A DNA stretch of 40,036 nt, from the NCBI GenBank assembly GCA_964406035.1, contig CAYOQB010000025.1:1-40036 (forward strand). The letters are read 5' to 3'. This stretch comes from JAIEPW01 sp964406035 (lineage in GTDB: Bacteria; Acidobacteriota; Terriglobia; Bryobacterales; Bryobacteraceae). Position 1 is the stretch's first letter; each line of letters starts with the position of its first letter. Below the pieces are notes generated by a model. It saw only the letters and a program-made list of their open reading frames with translations, was not told where the DNA came from and ran no database searches. A program made the translations under genes and the position numbers. This document shows, one piece after another, positions 17,801 through 25,319 of the stretch.

Positions 17801-17937
17801 GTGTGGCTGTCGGCGGCGCGCGCGCGGTTTCGGGCGTCATCGGCACGGGTTCCAGCGCCTTCGCGGCGACGAACCCGAACTTCGGCGGATATCAGGACTT
17901 CCGCGTGTTCCGCTTCGGAATGCGTCTGATGTTCTAA
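14809..17937 (+). CDS. Oar-like TonB-dependent receptor 1 with carboxypeptidase-regulatory domain
   Basis: A 1042-residue outer-membrane protein. It has a signal peptide at 1-26 (LALLALPALAQ), then a carboxypeptidase-regulatory-like beta-sandwich (about 29-105: GSVSGVVTDASGAAIPNA ... GNYVFVSLPVGVYSISVSAAGF). A TonB plug follows (about 120-240, with LPTGRTFNSILAIAPGV, FSVDGASGSENTFFLDGVEVSD and AEYGGATGGVVNVSTKGGSN). The rest is a large beta-barrel ending in an aromatic strand, FGMRLMF. This family is expanded in Acidobacteriota and probably imports bulky substrates such as oligosaccharides or peptides; the ligand cannot be read from sequence. AAGGAG lies 11 nt before the ATG. A terminator hairpin follows, so it is probably monocistronic. 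Confidence 0.93.
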   Translation: MEISTKRRILASMLVLALLALPALAQESTGSVSGVVTDASGAAIPNAKIVITGPRLPKGLETNTDGTGNYVFVSLPVGVYSISVSAAGFQTTRQAELEVRLGSQVNFSPKLNVGQMAEVVEVTAAANQIDTASSRTVTSLQSNQMLNLPTGRTFNSILAIAPGVRSEVKGGNAGVGGFSVDGASGSENTFFLDGVEVSDVRRGSLRQQNAIPIEFTQEVNIRSGGFEAEYGGATGGVVNVSTKGGSNDFHGQVYFQTTNDSLNARDRGYYQRAAANADLAEFFHPREDQYSIWYPGGIFSGRLLKDRLFFTSGYSPELENSRRTVPFASGARSYDQRWLRHYMVNRLDWNATNKLQVNSTWIWSPFKRTGTLPSRDERLAPVNGLDVQGGFTPAQTVSVGATYALTPKIVVTGRYGYRYINDKDGNYGLPGVPFISYSTSSVGIAGVPSNVQFPNGYTNTASTLAIVKDITTRHNVYLDGSWIKNIGGQQHTFKAGWALNRLGNQVLSDYTNGRFVVNWNDSFSRGSIRDQRGTYGFYTWQDGVRLNNGVNSRNQGFYVQDQWRVHQRLTLNLGVRFENEFLPPYTPEFNGIKISNPVSFGWGDKIAPRIGAAWDIFGDGQWKLAGNFGLFYDTMKYELARGSFGGDYWWSHVYRLNDPNVFNLSRTNPGALGPNIISYNNRTIPINAAGELEGIDPDIKPYASREFSLMLEKQINRRGVASIRYVRKDLLRAIEDIGVLDAEDNEVYLIGNPGFGQTRNTNSVYGQKTPDGQEFLVPEAKRQYDAVEFRFQGKIGGFNLIPSYTWSRLYGNYSGLANSDEAGRSDPGVSRAYDLPYYYFDASGSQRNVLGRLGTDRPHTFKLFAYYDLKSRMGNTFFGLNQLAYQGTLDSTSVIYLSAPTFPYGRGDLGRTPTYTQTDLQIAHTFKMTERMSVRLEANARNLFNQGTVISRASQLNRNGAITIDPTQFFRGYDPRALVPPGVGSTRFNPIYGLPGAGVAVGGARAVSGVIGTGSSAFAATNPNFGGYQDFRVFRFGMRLMF

Positions 17938-17950
17938 CATTTGAACCAAA

Positions 17951-17981
17951 GGCGGGAGTCCTTATCGAAAGGGCTCCCGCC
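17951..17981 (+). terminator. Stem-loop after TonB receptor 1
   Basis: GGCGGGAG (17951-17958) pairs with CTCCCGCC (17974-17981), and the stem continues through CCTT/AAGG around a short loop. Only a weak T-rich stretch (GTTCTT) follows. Confidence 0.75.
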
Positions 17982-18091
17982 ACAGTGTTCTTCACCCACC
18001 GATTTTTGAATTTCGCCTCCCGTTTCGTGAAGTTCCTGCAGCCCCACTCCACGGTCCACTTCAGCGTTTCAATGACTTAAGTGTAAGCATC

Positions 18092-18146
18092 ATTAATTAG
18101 CCTTCATCCCATTGATAAGCCTTGGCGTGTTGGGTAATCTTGACCC
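18092..18146 (+). promoter_or_regulatory. Promoter-like module upstream of TonB receptor 2 (copy B)
   Basis: Ungapped match (35 of 55 positions by eye) to 14475-14529. Here the core is clearer: TTGATA (18112-18117), 17 bp, TAATCT (18135-18140). The predicted start of transcription is ~80 nt before the receptor ATG. Apart from this and the hairpins, 17982-18229 holds nothing recognisable. Confidence 0.65.
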
Positions 18147-18148
18147 AC

Positions 18149-18161
18149 AAACAGTCTGTTT
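18149..18161. repeat. 13-bp palindrome AAACAG-T-CTGTTT
   Basis: Perfect 6-bp arms just downstream of the predicted transcription start of receptor 2. In copy A the same position also begins an inverted repeat, of different sequence. Possible operator or leader hairpin. Confidence 0.4.
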
Positions 18162-18229
18162 CGGCGAGTTCCGATCCAGGGACCGCTAAATGATTGGGGC
18201 TTTTCAACAACTGAATAGAAGGGGGACAA

Positions 18230-21200
18230 ATGCGCAAGCTTTGTCTGATCGCCGCTTTTGCGGCGCTCGCCGCGGGCGTTCTGACGCCGGCGGCATTCGC
18301 GCAGGCTACGGCCACCGCGACGGTGGAAGGAACAGTAACCGATAAGACCGGCGCCGTGATTCCCAAGGCGACCGTCAAGCTGACCAATGAAGCCACTGGC
18401 TTCGTCCGCGAGAAAACCACCAGCGAAGTTGGCTTATACCGTTTCGACCTGGTGCCGGCGGGCATGTACAACTTGAGAGTTTCGGCTCCGGGCTTCGCCA
18501 GCCTGAATTTCGAGAAGGTGGAGCTGGCGATCGCGCGCACCACGACGCTGGACGCGAGCCTGAGCCCGAGCCAGCAGGCGGAGACGATCACGGTGGAAGC
18601 CACGGGGGCGCCGCTGGTGGATACGACGAAGACGGACGTCAGCCTGGCGATCCGTCCGAACGACGTGATTGAACTGCCGCTGAACGGCCGCGACTTCAAC
18701 ACGCTGGCGCTGCTCGCGCCGGGGGCCAAGCCGGTGGACAGCTACGATCCCACCAAGAACCGCGTGGGCGTGTTCGGCGTGAATGGATCCGGCGGCCGCA
18801 ATGTAAACGTCACCGTGAACGGAATCGACAACAAGGACAACACGGTGGGCGGGCCGGTGATGCAGTTTCCGCTGGAGGCCATTCAGGAGTTCAACATCTC
18901 CACGCAGCGTTTCTCGGCAGCCAACGGGCGCAGCGAGGGCGCGGCGGTGAACGTGGTGACCAAGAGCGGATCGAACCAGTATCACGGGTCGGCATTCTAC
19001 TTTTTCCGCGACAAGGCGCTGAACACGCTGAACTACTTCGAAAAAGCGGAGAACGGAGGGACGAACGAGAAGTCGCCGTTCCGGCGGCATCAGGTGGGCG
19101 GGACCATCGGCGGCCCCATCGTGAAGGACAAGCTGTTCTTCTTCTTCGCGATGGAGCGGCAGATCGAGGACACGTCGATCTCGGCCAACCCGCAGGCGTT
19201 TACGGAACTGAACCTGGTGCGCAACCTGGGTGCGGAGCCGTCGACGATCATTCCGACGCCATATCGCGACTGGCGCTATAACGGCCGCGTCGATTACCGA
19301 ATCAACGAGAAGCACAACATTTTCGCCAGCTATAACGCGCAGTTCAACAACGGCGAAAACGACCAGACCGACGAGAACACGGATCTGACCGGCGGCAACA
19401 CCACTGTGAACGAGCTGCTGCTGGGCAACCTGACGTTGAACTCCGTGCTGACGCCGACCATCGTGAATTCGTTCACGGCCGGCTACCAGTACTGGAACAA
19501 CCTGATCGACGCCAAGGTGTTCCGTCCGAATTTGCAATTCCCGGGCGGCATCAATTTCGGCACTAACGTGAACGTGCCGCAGCAGAGCTATCAGGCGAAG
19601 TGGCAGTTCCGCGACGATCTGTCGATCGTGCGCGGCAAGCACGCCTTGCGCATGGGCTTCGACTTCGTTTATCAGCCCAAGCTGGGCGGCTTCTTCGTAT
19701 TCGACGCCACGCCGGTGTATACCTTCTTCGACCTGCCGAGCGTGATCCTGAACAACCGCACGCGATATCCGCAGGGCTTCGCGACTCCGGGAGCGGTGTC
19801 GGCGATCGCCGCGACGGCGGGCGATCCGTACTTCAACCTGGAGGGCGGCGCCAAGATGGCCGGCGTGTACTTCCAGGACGACTGGAAGGTGACCAAGCGG
19901 CTGACCATCAACGTCGGCCTGCGCTGGGACAAGGACATCAACCTGCTAGGCGCCCGGCAGCAGGAGAACAATCGCACGTTCCAGGCGCTGAAGCGGATCG
20001 GTCATCCCTTCGGGCAGGAGCTGCCGCAGGACTACAACCTGGGACTGTCGCCGAGATTCGGCTTCGCGTTCGACGTTACCGGCAGCGGCCGGCACATCGT
20101 GCGCGGCGGGTATGGCCTGTACTACGGGCAGACGTTCCTGAACATTCCGCTGTTCATGATCCAACAGGCGAATCCGACGCTGTTCGCGCAGGTGGTGGGT
20201 CCGGTGAGCTCCGGCGCGGGCGATCCGAATTCGGACATCGTGCCCGGATCGGGCGGCATCCGCCTGGGCAACTGGCGTTTCGGAGTGGATCGCCTGGTGG
20301 TGCCGCCTCCGGCCACCGCATTTTCCGGCGGCGAAATCGGCCGCCTGGTGCATCCCGATTACCGGCCGCCGTACACCCAGCAATTTAATGTCGGCTACGC
20401 GTTCCAGATCAACCAGAACAACGTGATCGAAATCGAAGGCGTGCGCACACTGGGGCTGCACGAATCGAAGACGGTGCCGATCAACGTTCGCCGCGGCGGC
20501 ACCGCGCGCGACCTGGACGCGGCGTTCCGCGCGGCGGGCCTGCCGCTGCTGGGGCGCATCGACGTGGTGCGGTCGATCGGGCGGTCGTGGTATCACGGCC
20601 TGAATATCAGCTACCGCCGGCGCTTGTCCAACCGTTTTTCGGTGAACACGAACTACGTGCTCTCGGAAGCAAAGGCGTACAACGGCGGCCCGGCGGCGTT
20701 CGGCAACCGGCCCACGGACATCAACAACGTGTTCGCGCGGCATGACCTGGGCTACTCGCCGAATGACGAGCGGCATCGCTGGGTGGTCTCGGGCATCGTG
20801 CAGGCGCCGTGGGGATTCCAGCTCGCGCCGATCATGCAGTGGGCTTCGGCTCGGCCCTACAACCTGACGCAGGGCATCGCCGACGTATTCGGATTCGGCG
20901 GCGGGCAGGGCGCGACGCACGCCGTGCTGCGCCGCGACAATCCGGACAACGTGCAGGCGACGGCGGCTCTCACCGCGGCGCAATTGCGCGCCGGAATCGC
21001 CGACGGTTCGCTGTACCAGGCGCCGTTCAACGCGGCGCGGGGGACCATGTTCTTCCAACTGGACCTGCGGGCGTCGAAGTTCATCAATTTCGGCGACCGC
21101 GCCCGGGTGGAGATGTTCTTCCAGGCGTTCAACCTGACCAACCGGGCCAACTTTGGCAACAACTTCGTCGGCAACATTCGCAGTGGAGCGTTCGGGCAGC

Positions 21201-21280
21201 CGAACGGCTTCATCACGCCGAGCGGCGTGATCATTCCGAAGTCGTTCTCGGGTGAATTCGGAGCACGCTTCAGCTTCTAG
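18230..21280 (+). CDS. Oar-like TonB-dependent receptor 2 with carboxypeptidase-regulatory domain
   Basis: A 1016-residue outer-membrane receptor. Signal peptide at 1-24 (ending AFAQ). The carboxypeptidase-regulatory-like domain spans about 30-108 (TVEGTVTDKTGAVIPKA ... GLYRFDLVPAGMYNLRVSAPGF). The plug (about 125-245) contains VIELPLNGRDFNTLALLAPG, VNGSGGRNVNVTVNGIDNKD and GRSEGAAVNVVTKSGSNQYHG. A beta-barrel follows, ending in an outer-membrane C-terminal motif, FGARFSF. It belongs to the same broad family as the preceding receptor, but the plug residues differ enough that different ligands are likely. AGGGGG lies just before the ATG. It shares the upstream promoter-like module with receptor 1 and is followed by a strong terminator. 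Confidence 0.93.
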   Translation: MRKLCLIAAFAALAAGVLTPAAFAQATATATVEGTVTDKTGAVIPKATVKLTNEATGFVREKTTSEVGLYRFDLVPAGMYNLRVSAPGFASLNFEKVELAIARTTTLDASLSPSQQAETITVEATGAPLVDTTKTDVSLAIRPNDVIELPLNGRDFNTLALLAPGAKPVDSYDPTKNRVGVFGVNGSGGRNVNVTVNGIDNKDNTVGGPVMQFPLEAIQEFNISTQRFSAANGRSEGAAVNVVTKSGSNQYHGSAFYFFRDKALNTLNYFEKAENGGTNEKSPFRRHQVGGTIGGPIVKDKLFFFFAMERQIEDTSISANPQAFTELNLVRNLGAEPSTIIPTPYRDWRYNGRVDYRINEKHNIFASYNAQFNNGENDQTDENTDLTGGNTTVNELLLGNLTLNSVLTPTIVNSFTAGYQYWNNLIDAKVFRPNLQFPGGINFGTNVNVPQQSYQAKWQFRDDLSIVRGKHALRMGFDFVYQPKLGGFFVFDATPVYTFFDLPSVILNNRTRYPQGFATPGAVSAIAATAGDPYFNLEGGAKMAGVYFQDDWKVTKRLTINVGLRWDKDINLLGARQQENNRTFQALKRIGHPFGQELPQDYNLGLSPRFGFAFDVTGSGRHIVRGGYGLYYGQTFLNIPLFMIQQANPTLFAQVVGPVSSGAGDPNSDIVPGSGGIRLGNWRFGVDRLVVPPPATAFSGGEIGRLVHPDYRPPYTQQFNVGYAFQINQNNVIEIEGVRTLGLHESKTVPINVRRGGTARDLDAAFRAAGLPLLGRIDVVRSIGRSWYHGLNISYRRRLSNRFSVNTNYVLSEAKAYNGGPAAFGNRPTDINNVFARHDLGYSPNDERHRWVVSGIVQAPWGFQLAPIMQWASARPYNLTQGIADVFGFGGGQGATHAVLRRDNPDNVQATAALTAAQLRAGIADGSLYQAPFNAARGTMFFQLDLRASKFINFGDRARVEMFFQAFNLTNRANFGNNFVGNIRSGAFGQPNGFITPSGVIIPKSFSGEFGARFSF

Positions 21281-21307
21281 AGAGCGGCTTACGCTTTTCT
21301 CTGATGG

Positions 21308-21355
21308 CCGCGCGGCGGACGATTTGCAGAATCGTCCTCCGCGCGGTTCTTTTTT
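21308..21355 (+). terminator. Strong rho-independent terminator after TonB receptor 2
   Basis: CCGCGCGG-c-GGACGATT pairs with AATCGTCC-t-CCGCGCGG around the loop TGCAG, then TTCTTTTTT. It stands close to the stop of the convergent lipoprotein gene (21371) and may affect it as well. Confidence 0.92.
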
Positions 21356-21370
21356 CGAGTGCGGCGCGGG

Positions 21371-21859
21371 CTAGTGGCTGCGGAAGGTGTTCGGGTCCTT
21401 CATCGTAAAGCGGTACTGGAAGTGGCACTCCTGGCAAGCTTCGAAGAGGTCCCCGCCGCGGGTGAACAGATCCTCGGGGTTGCGGGCCTGGGCCGCTTTC
21501 AGAACGGAGCTGCCGGCGTCGATGAGGGCGCGGCAACGCTCCATCCACTTGTCGCTGTCCTTGGCGCGGCCGGACATCATCAGCAGGTTGCCCGCCTCAG
21601 TCAGCGTAATCGCGCTGGCCTCGATGCGGATCCAATCGTCTTCGCCGGCAGGCTTCATTTCCGTGCTGCCCTTGAGGTCGCTGATGTAGCCCACCGCGTC
21701 CCAGACGACCTCGGCGTTGGGGATCACCATCCCGTGCATCACCTGCTCCAGGGTGGCCACGGGCTTGTAGGGTGGGGCGGCGGCCGCTGCCTGCGGTTTG
21801 TTGCATCCGGTCAGGAGCAGGCAGATCGCCGCGGCCAGCAGGGCACTGTAAATTTTCAT
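21371..21859 (-). CDS. Cytochrome c-like lipoprotein with C-terminal CxxCH
   Basis: A ~162-residue lipoprotein. Start at ATG 21859, with GGGAG 6 nt upstream; an in-frame ATG 16 codons earlier lacks this and would bury the signal. The N-terminus is a lipobox signal (LLLTGC, Cys19), so the protein is membrane-anchored outside the cytoplasm. The body is helical, and a single haem-c site CQECH (142-146) lies 16 residues from the end, the arrangement of cytochrome c'-type four-helix bundles (C-terminal CxxCH). Family call is by architecture, not by strong motif identity. It is divergent from the DUF6644-like operon, 86 bp away, and may supply it with electrons (inference). Confidence 0.8.
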   Translation of the reverse strand: MKIYSALLAAAICLLLTGCNKPQAAAAAPPYKPVATLEQVMHGMVIPNAEVVWDAVGYISDLKGSTEMKPAGEDDWIRIEASAITLTEAGNLLMMSGRAKDSDKWMERCRALIDAGSSVLKAAQARNPEDLFTRGGDLFEACQECHFQYRFTMKDPNTFRSH

Positions 21860-21945
21860 GTCATTCTCCCGGAACCGCGAAAGAGTAGCATATACTAACT
21901 TCCTCACGGCCGCGCGATGATTTACCGGAGCCCTAACGCAACGCG

Positions 21946-22443
21946 ATGAACCTGCTGGAGTTCTTCACATGGCTGGAGTCGACGGGCGGCAGCACCTCGA
22001 TCCGCGAGTCGATTCTGCTGTATCCGATTATCGAAACGACGCACGTGCTGACGCTGGCGCTTTTCTTCGGGTTCATCGGCCTGATGGACCTGCGGCTGAC
22101 GGGCATCGCGCTGCGCGAAGTGCCGGTGACGCAGATCACGCGGCGGATTCAGCCGCTGGGCGTCATCGGGTTCGTGCTGATGGTGATCACCGGCGCGCTG
22201 CTTTTTTACTCCGGCCCGCTGCGGGCCTACACCAACATTTTCTTTCGCGTGAAGATGCTGCTGATCGTGCTGGCGGGGGTGAACGCGTTCGTGTTCCACC
22301 GGACCATTTTCCGCAAAGTGGACACCTGGGATTCCGCGCTGGAGCCGCCCCGCGGGGCGCGGATGGCGGGCCTGTTCTCCCTGCTGTTCTGGAGCGGCGT
22401 GATCGTCTGCGGGCGGATGCAAGCGTACAAGTGGTTTGAATAA
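21946..22443 (+). CDS. DUF6644-like integral membrane protein 1
   Basis: A 165-residue protein with about four transmembrane helices (roughly 28-48, 70-90, 96-114, 138-156). The first helix carries the family-like pattern ETTHVLTLALFFGFIGLMDLRLTG, with a membrane-embedded His and a DLRL motif at its end. Similar buried histidines bind haem in CopD/HemJ-like small membrane proteins, so a b-type cytochrome role is possible but unproven. It is the first of five co-directional genes. The next gene is a paralogue starting 2 bp after this stop. I recognise it as the DUF6644-type family from the motif pattern; the function of that family is unknown. Confidence 0.8.
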   Translation: MNLLEFFTWLESTGGSTSIRESILLYPIIETTHVLTLALFFGFIGLMDLRLTGIALREVPVTQITRRIQPLGVIGFVLMVITGALLFYSGPLRAYTNIFFRVKMLLIVLAGVNAFVFHRTIFRKVDTWDSALEPPRGARMAGLFSLLFWSGVIVCGRMQAYKWFE

Positions 22444-22445
22444 CG

Positions 22446-22922
22446 ATGGACCTGCTGGCCTTTTTTCAGTCTTTGGAAGCAACCTTCATCGGGACCAAGG
22501 TGCGGGAATCGCTGTGGATGTTCCCGGTGATCGAGTGCGTGCACCTGCTGGCGCTGGGGCTGATGGGTGGAGCGGTGCTGGCCGTGGATCTGCGGTTGCT
22601 GGGATGGGGATTGCGCGACCAGCCGGCCGCGAAGCTGGAAGCGATGCTGCATCCCTGGCTGACCGGGGGAGTAGTGATGATGGTGGTCACCGGCGTGCCC
22701 ATGCTGCTGTCGGAGGCGGTGAAGTGCTACTACAGCCCGCCCTTCTGGTACAAGATGGGACTTCTGGTGGTGGCTACGATCTTTGCTTTCACGGTCCGCC
22801 GCCGGGTGGCGCGGAAGAGCATTGAGTTGGCGGTGACCGGAGGAGGACGCCTGACCGCGGTGGCGTCGCTCGCGCTGTGGTTCGGCGTGGCTTTCTCCGG
22901 CCGCTGGATTGCGTTTTACTGA
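22446..22922 (+). CDS. DUF6644-like integral membrane protein 2
   Basis: A 158-residue paralogue of the preceding protein with the same plan: MDLLAFFQSLE at the start, an ECVHLLALGLMGGAVLAVDLRLLG helix with the same buried His and DLRLLG end, a second helix in GGVVMMVVTGVPMLL, a third in YKMGLLVVATIFAF and a fourth near the C-terminus. Only 2 bp separate it from the previous stop, so translation is coupled and the two proteins may form a heterodimer. The tandem pairing suggests a fixed two-subunit membrane module. Substrate or cofactor is not evident. Confidence 0.8.
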   Translation: MDLLAFFQSLEATFIGTKVRESLWMFPVIECVHLLALGLMGGAVLAVDLRLLGWGLRDQPAAKLEAMLHPWLTGGVVMMVVTGVPMLLSEAVKCYYSPPFWYKMGLLVVATIFAFTVRRRVARKSIELAVTGGGRLTAVASLALWFGVAFSGRWIAFY

Positions 22923-22934
22923 GGGGGAGCACGA

Positions 22935-23777
22935 ATGAGATCGCCGATCGCGCTTTCGTTGATGGTGATTGCCGGAGCGGCCACGCTGGCCGCGCAGGCG
23001 CCGCGTCCGTTTCAGCCGCAGAGGCTGGGCAACGGCAAGCCGGACTTCAATGGGATCTGGCAGGCTCTAGGTCCATTCCACTACGATGTTGAGCGTCACA
23101 TGGCGCGGGCATCGCTGATGCTGCGCGACGGTCCGCACGGGCCCCTGCCCGCCGTGCCGCTGCTGCGGCTGGGCGCGGTGGGCTCGGTCCCCGGCAGCTT
23201 GGGGATCGTCGAGGGCGGCAAGATTCCCTACAAGCCCGAGGCTCAGGCCAAGCGCGAGGAGAATCGCAAGAACTGGCTGGACCGCGATCCCGAGGTGAAG
23301 TGTTATCTGCCCGGCATCCCGCGCGCGACGTATATGCCGTTCCCGTTTCAGATCGCGCAGAACGCCAACTCGTTCTTCTTCGCCTATGAATACGCGGGCG
23401 CGGTTCGCGACATCCTGTTCCAGGACCCGGGTCCGGCGGAGACGGATTCGTGGATGGGCCAATCGGTGGGGCGCTGGGAAGGCGACACGCTGGTGGTGGT
23501 CACCACCGGGCTGAACGATCAGACCTGGTTCGACCGCTCCGGCACGCATCACAGCAATCAACTGAAGGTGACGGAACGCTTCACGATGATGAGCCCCAAT
23601 CACATCCGGTATGAGGCCACCATGGAGGATCCGGAGGTGTTCACCGCGCCCTGGAAGATTTCGCTGCCGCTATACCGGCGGATGGAGCCGGACGCGCGAT
23701 TGATGGACTTCAAGTGCGTGGAGTTCGTGGAAGAATTGATGTTTGGAGAATACCGGCGGAAGCCGCTTCCGCGCTAG
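22935..23777 (+). CDS. Secreted protein with GRWEGDTLVV signature (unknown function) 1
   Basis: A 280-residue exported protein; signal peptide 1-20 (ITS core LMVIAGAATLAAQ-like, cleaved near AAQA), with GGGGGAG upstream of the ATG. Conserved pieces are GKPDFNGIW (34-42), KCYLPGIPRATYMPFPFQI (122-140), a strand-rich YEYAGAVRDI, SVGRWEGDTLVVVTTGLND (177-195) and a C-terminal EDPEVFTAPW (231-240). The next gene shares the WEGDTLVV-TT, VTERF and EDP-V-TAPW blocks, so the two are paralogues. I recognise the pattern as frequent in acidobacterial secretomes but can give no activity. No catalytic triad or metal site is obvious. Confidence 0.75.
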   Translation: MRSPIALSLMVIAGAATLAAQAPRPFQPQRLGNGKPDFNGIWQALGPFHYDVERHMARASLMLRDGPHGPLPAVPLLRLGAVGSVPGSLGIVEGGKIPYKPEAQAKREENRKNWLDRDPEVKCYLPGIPRATYMPFPFQIAQNANSFFFAYEYAGAVRDILFQDPGPAETDSWMGQSVGRWEGDTLVVVTTGLNDQTWFDRSGTHHSNQLKVTERFTMMSPNHIRYEATMEDPEVFTAPWKISLPLYRRMEPDARLMDFKCVEFVEELMFGEYRRKPLPR

Positions 23778-23795
23778 GTGCAGAAGGAGATGAGC

Positions 23796-24851
23796 ATGCG
23801 CAAGACGACAATCGCGGTAATTCTGCTGGGCGCCGTGGAGGCGTTCGGGCAGTCGCCGAAGCCGAAGCCCGCCGCGGCGCCGCCGGACCTCTCCGGCACC
23901 TACGACATCGCCACGCTGACGCCTCTGGTGCGTCCGGCGCGGCTGGGCGACCGCCTGGAGCTGTCGCCGGAGGAAGCCAAAGCCATCGAGAAGCAGGAGG
24001 CTGCTCGCATGGCCGCCACCAGCCGCAGCAGCGATCCGAATCGCGCGGCGCCGCCCAAGGGCGGCGACGGCTCCGAGGGCGCGGCGGGGAACGTCGGCGG
24101 GTATAACAGCGTTTGGACCGATCGCGGCTCCGGCGCGTTCCAGATGAATGGCAAGTACCGCACCTCGATCGTCACCGATCCGAAGAACGGGCAGTTGCCG
24201 CCGATGACGCCCGCTGCGATGAAAGCGGCGCGGGACCGCATCCGCTTTAACCGCCAGAACACCGGCGACGCGTGGTGGGTGGCCGAAGGACTCAACCCCG
24301 GACCGTTCGACGATCCGGAACTGCGATCGCTGGCCGAGCGCTGCCTGCTGGGCTTCGGCTCCTCCGCCGGTCCGCCGTCGCTGCCGGTGCTGTACAACAA
24401 CGTGAAGCGCATCGTGCAGACCAAGGACACGGTAATCATTCTGAATGAGATGGTGCATGACGCGCGCATCATCCGCATCAACGGCAAGCATGACCCGCCG
24501 GAGATCCGGCGCTGGCTGGGCGATTCGATCGGCAAGTGGGAGGGGGACACGCTGGTGGTGGACACCACCAACTTCACCGACCGCTCCGGGCTTTTCAATG
24601 CCACGCGCAACCTGCACGTGGTGGAGCGTTTCTCGAGGATCGACGCCAAGACGCTGCGGTATCAGTTCACCGTGGAGGATCCCAACGTGTGGACCGCGCC
24701 CTGGAGCGGGGAGATGATCTGGCCGGCCACCGACCAGCGCATTTATGAGTACGCCTGCCACGAGGGCAACTATTCGTTCGCCGGAATCCTGCGCGGCGCT
24801 CGCGTGCTGGAAGCCGAGGCGGAAGCGAAGAAGGCGTCGGAGAAGAAGTAG
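23796..24851 (+). CDS. Secreted protein with GKWEGDTLVV signature (unknown function) 2
   Basis: A ~351-residue exported protein. I choose ATG 23796, because AAGGAG (23784-23789) is 6 nt upstream; the earlier GTG 23778 and ATG 23790 are badly placed. Signal peptide 1-19 (ending AFGQ), then a Pro/Lys/Ala linker. The C-terminal half matches the previous gene: SIGKWEGDTLVVDTTNFTD (244-262), VVERFSRID (275-283), YQFTVEDPNVWTAPWSGEM (289-307). The N-terminal ~200 residues differ, with a Gly/Asn/Ser-rich stretch at 80-105. It is probably a soluble periplasmic or surface protein working with its paralogue and with the two membrane proteins upstream. Activity unknown. Confidence 0.75.
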   Translation: MRKTTIAVILLGAVEAFGQSPKPKPAAAPPDLSGTYDIATLTPLVRPARLGDRLELSPEEAKAIEKQEAARMAATSRSSDPNRAAPPKGGDGSEGAAGNVGGYNSVWTDRGSGAFQMNGKYRTSIVTDPKNGQLPPMTPAAMKAARDRIRFNRQNTGDAWWVAEGLNPGPFDDPELRSLAERCLLGFGSSAGPPSLPVLYNNVKRIVQTKDTVIILNEMVHDARIIRINGKHDPPEIRRWLGDSIGKWEGDTLVVDTTNFTDRSGLFNATRNLHVVERFSRIDAKTLRYQFTVEDPNVWTAPWSGEMIWPATDQRIYEYACHEGNYSFAGILRGARVLEAEAEAKKASEKK

Positions 24852-24875
24852 AATTCGTAGGAGGGACTACAGATC

Positions 24876-25316
24876 ATGAGCCGCAATGCGAAATGGCTGA
24901 CTCTGGCGGCGGCGGGCGCCGTGGGCGGATTGCTGTGGTGGACCGCGCCACTGTACGCGCATCACGCCTTCGGGGCGGAGTTCGATCCGAACCGTCCGCT
25001 GCTGCTGAAAGGTCCGGTGGTGAAGGTGGAGTGGATCAACCCGCACACCTGGATCCACCTGGAGGTCACCGAGAAGGATGGCTCGAAGAAGGTCTGGATG
25101 GTGGAAGGCGGGACTCCGAACAGCCTGCTGCGGCGCGGCCTGAAGCGCGACACCATCAAGCCCGGCGAAGTGATCATCGTGGACGGCTATCAGGCCAAGG
25201 ACCGCTCCAATCGCGCCAACGGACGCGATGTCACGCTGACCGACGGCCGCAAGTTCTTCATGGGCTCGTCCGGCACGGGCGCGCCGTACGACAAGCCGGG
25301 CGAGCAGAAGCAATAG
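24876..25316 (+). CDS. DUF6152-like secreted protein
   Basis: A 146-residue exported protein, last gene of the run. Signal peptide or N-terminal anchor at about 6-28 (LTLAAAGAVGGLLWW ... YA), directly followed by the hallmark HHAFGAEFD (29-37), where the mature N-terminus would start with two histidines. Then come VVKVEWINPHTWIHLEV (48-64) and VDGYQAKDRSNRANGRDVTL, a small OB-like beta-barrel pattern. This is the DUF6152 signature as I know it. The paired His at the mature N-terminus and His57/His61 could bind a metal (inference). GGAGG precedes the start. The leftward methyltransferase gene ends 3 bp beyond it. Confidence 0.8.
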   Translation: MSRNAKWLTLAAAGAVGGLLWWTAPLYAHHAFGAEFDPNRPLLLKGPVVKVEWINPHTWIHLEVTEKDGSKKVWMVEGGTPNSLLRRGLKRDTIKPGEVIIVDGYQAKDRSNRANGRDVTLTDGRKFFMGSSGTGAPYDKPGEQKQ

Positions 25317-25319
25317 AGC

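Noticed and set aside
14716..17949. A 1077-codon open frame antisense to TonB receptor 1, and similar long antisense frames (for example 27624-30539 and 35958-38003).
   Set aside because: They run opposite genes with full domain content, have His/Arg/Gln/Val-rich composition typical of the complementary strand of high-GC codons, and show no motif or ribosome-binding site.
22477..25316. A metabolic operon with defined enzyme activity.
   Set aside because: No catalytic motif is visible in the two WEGDTLVV proteins or the DUF6152-like protein; only an unknown system can be stated.
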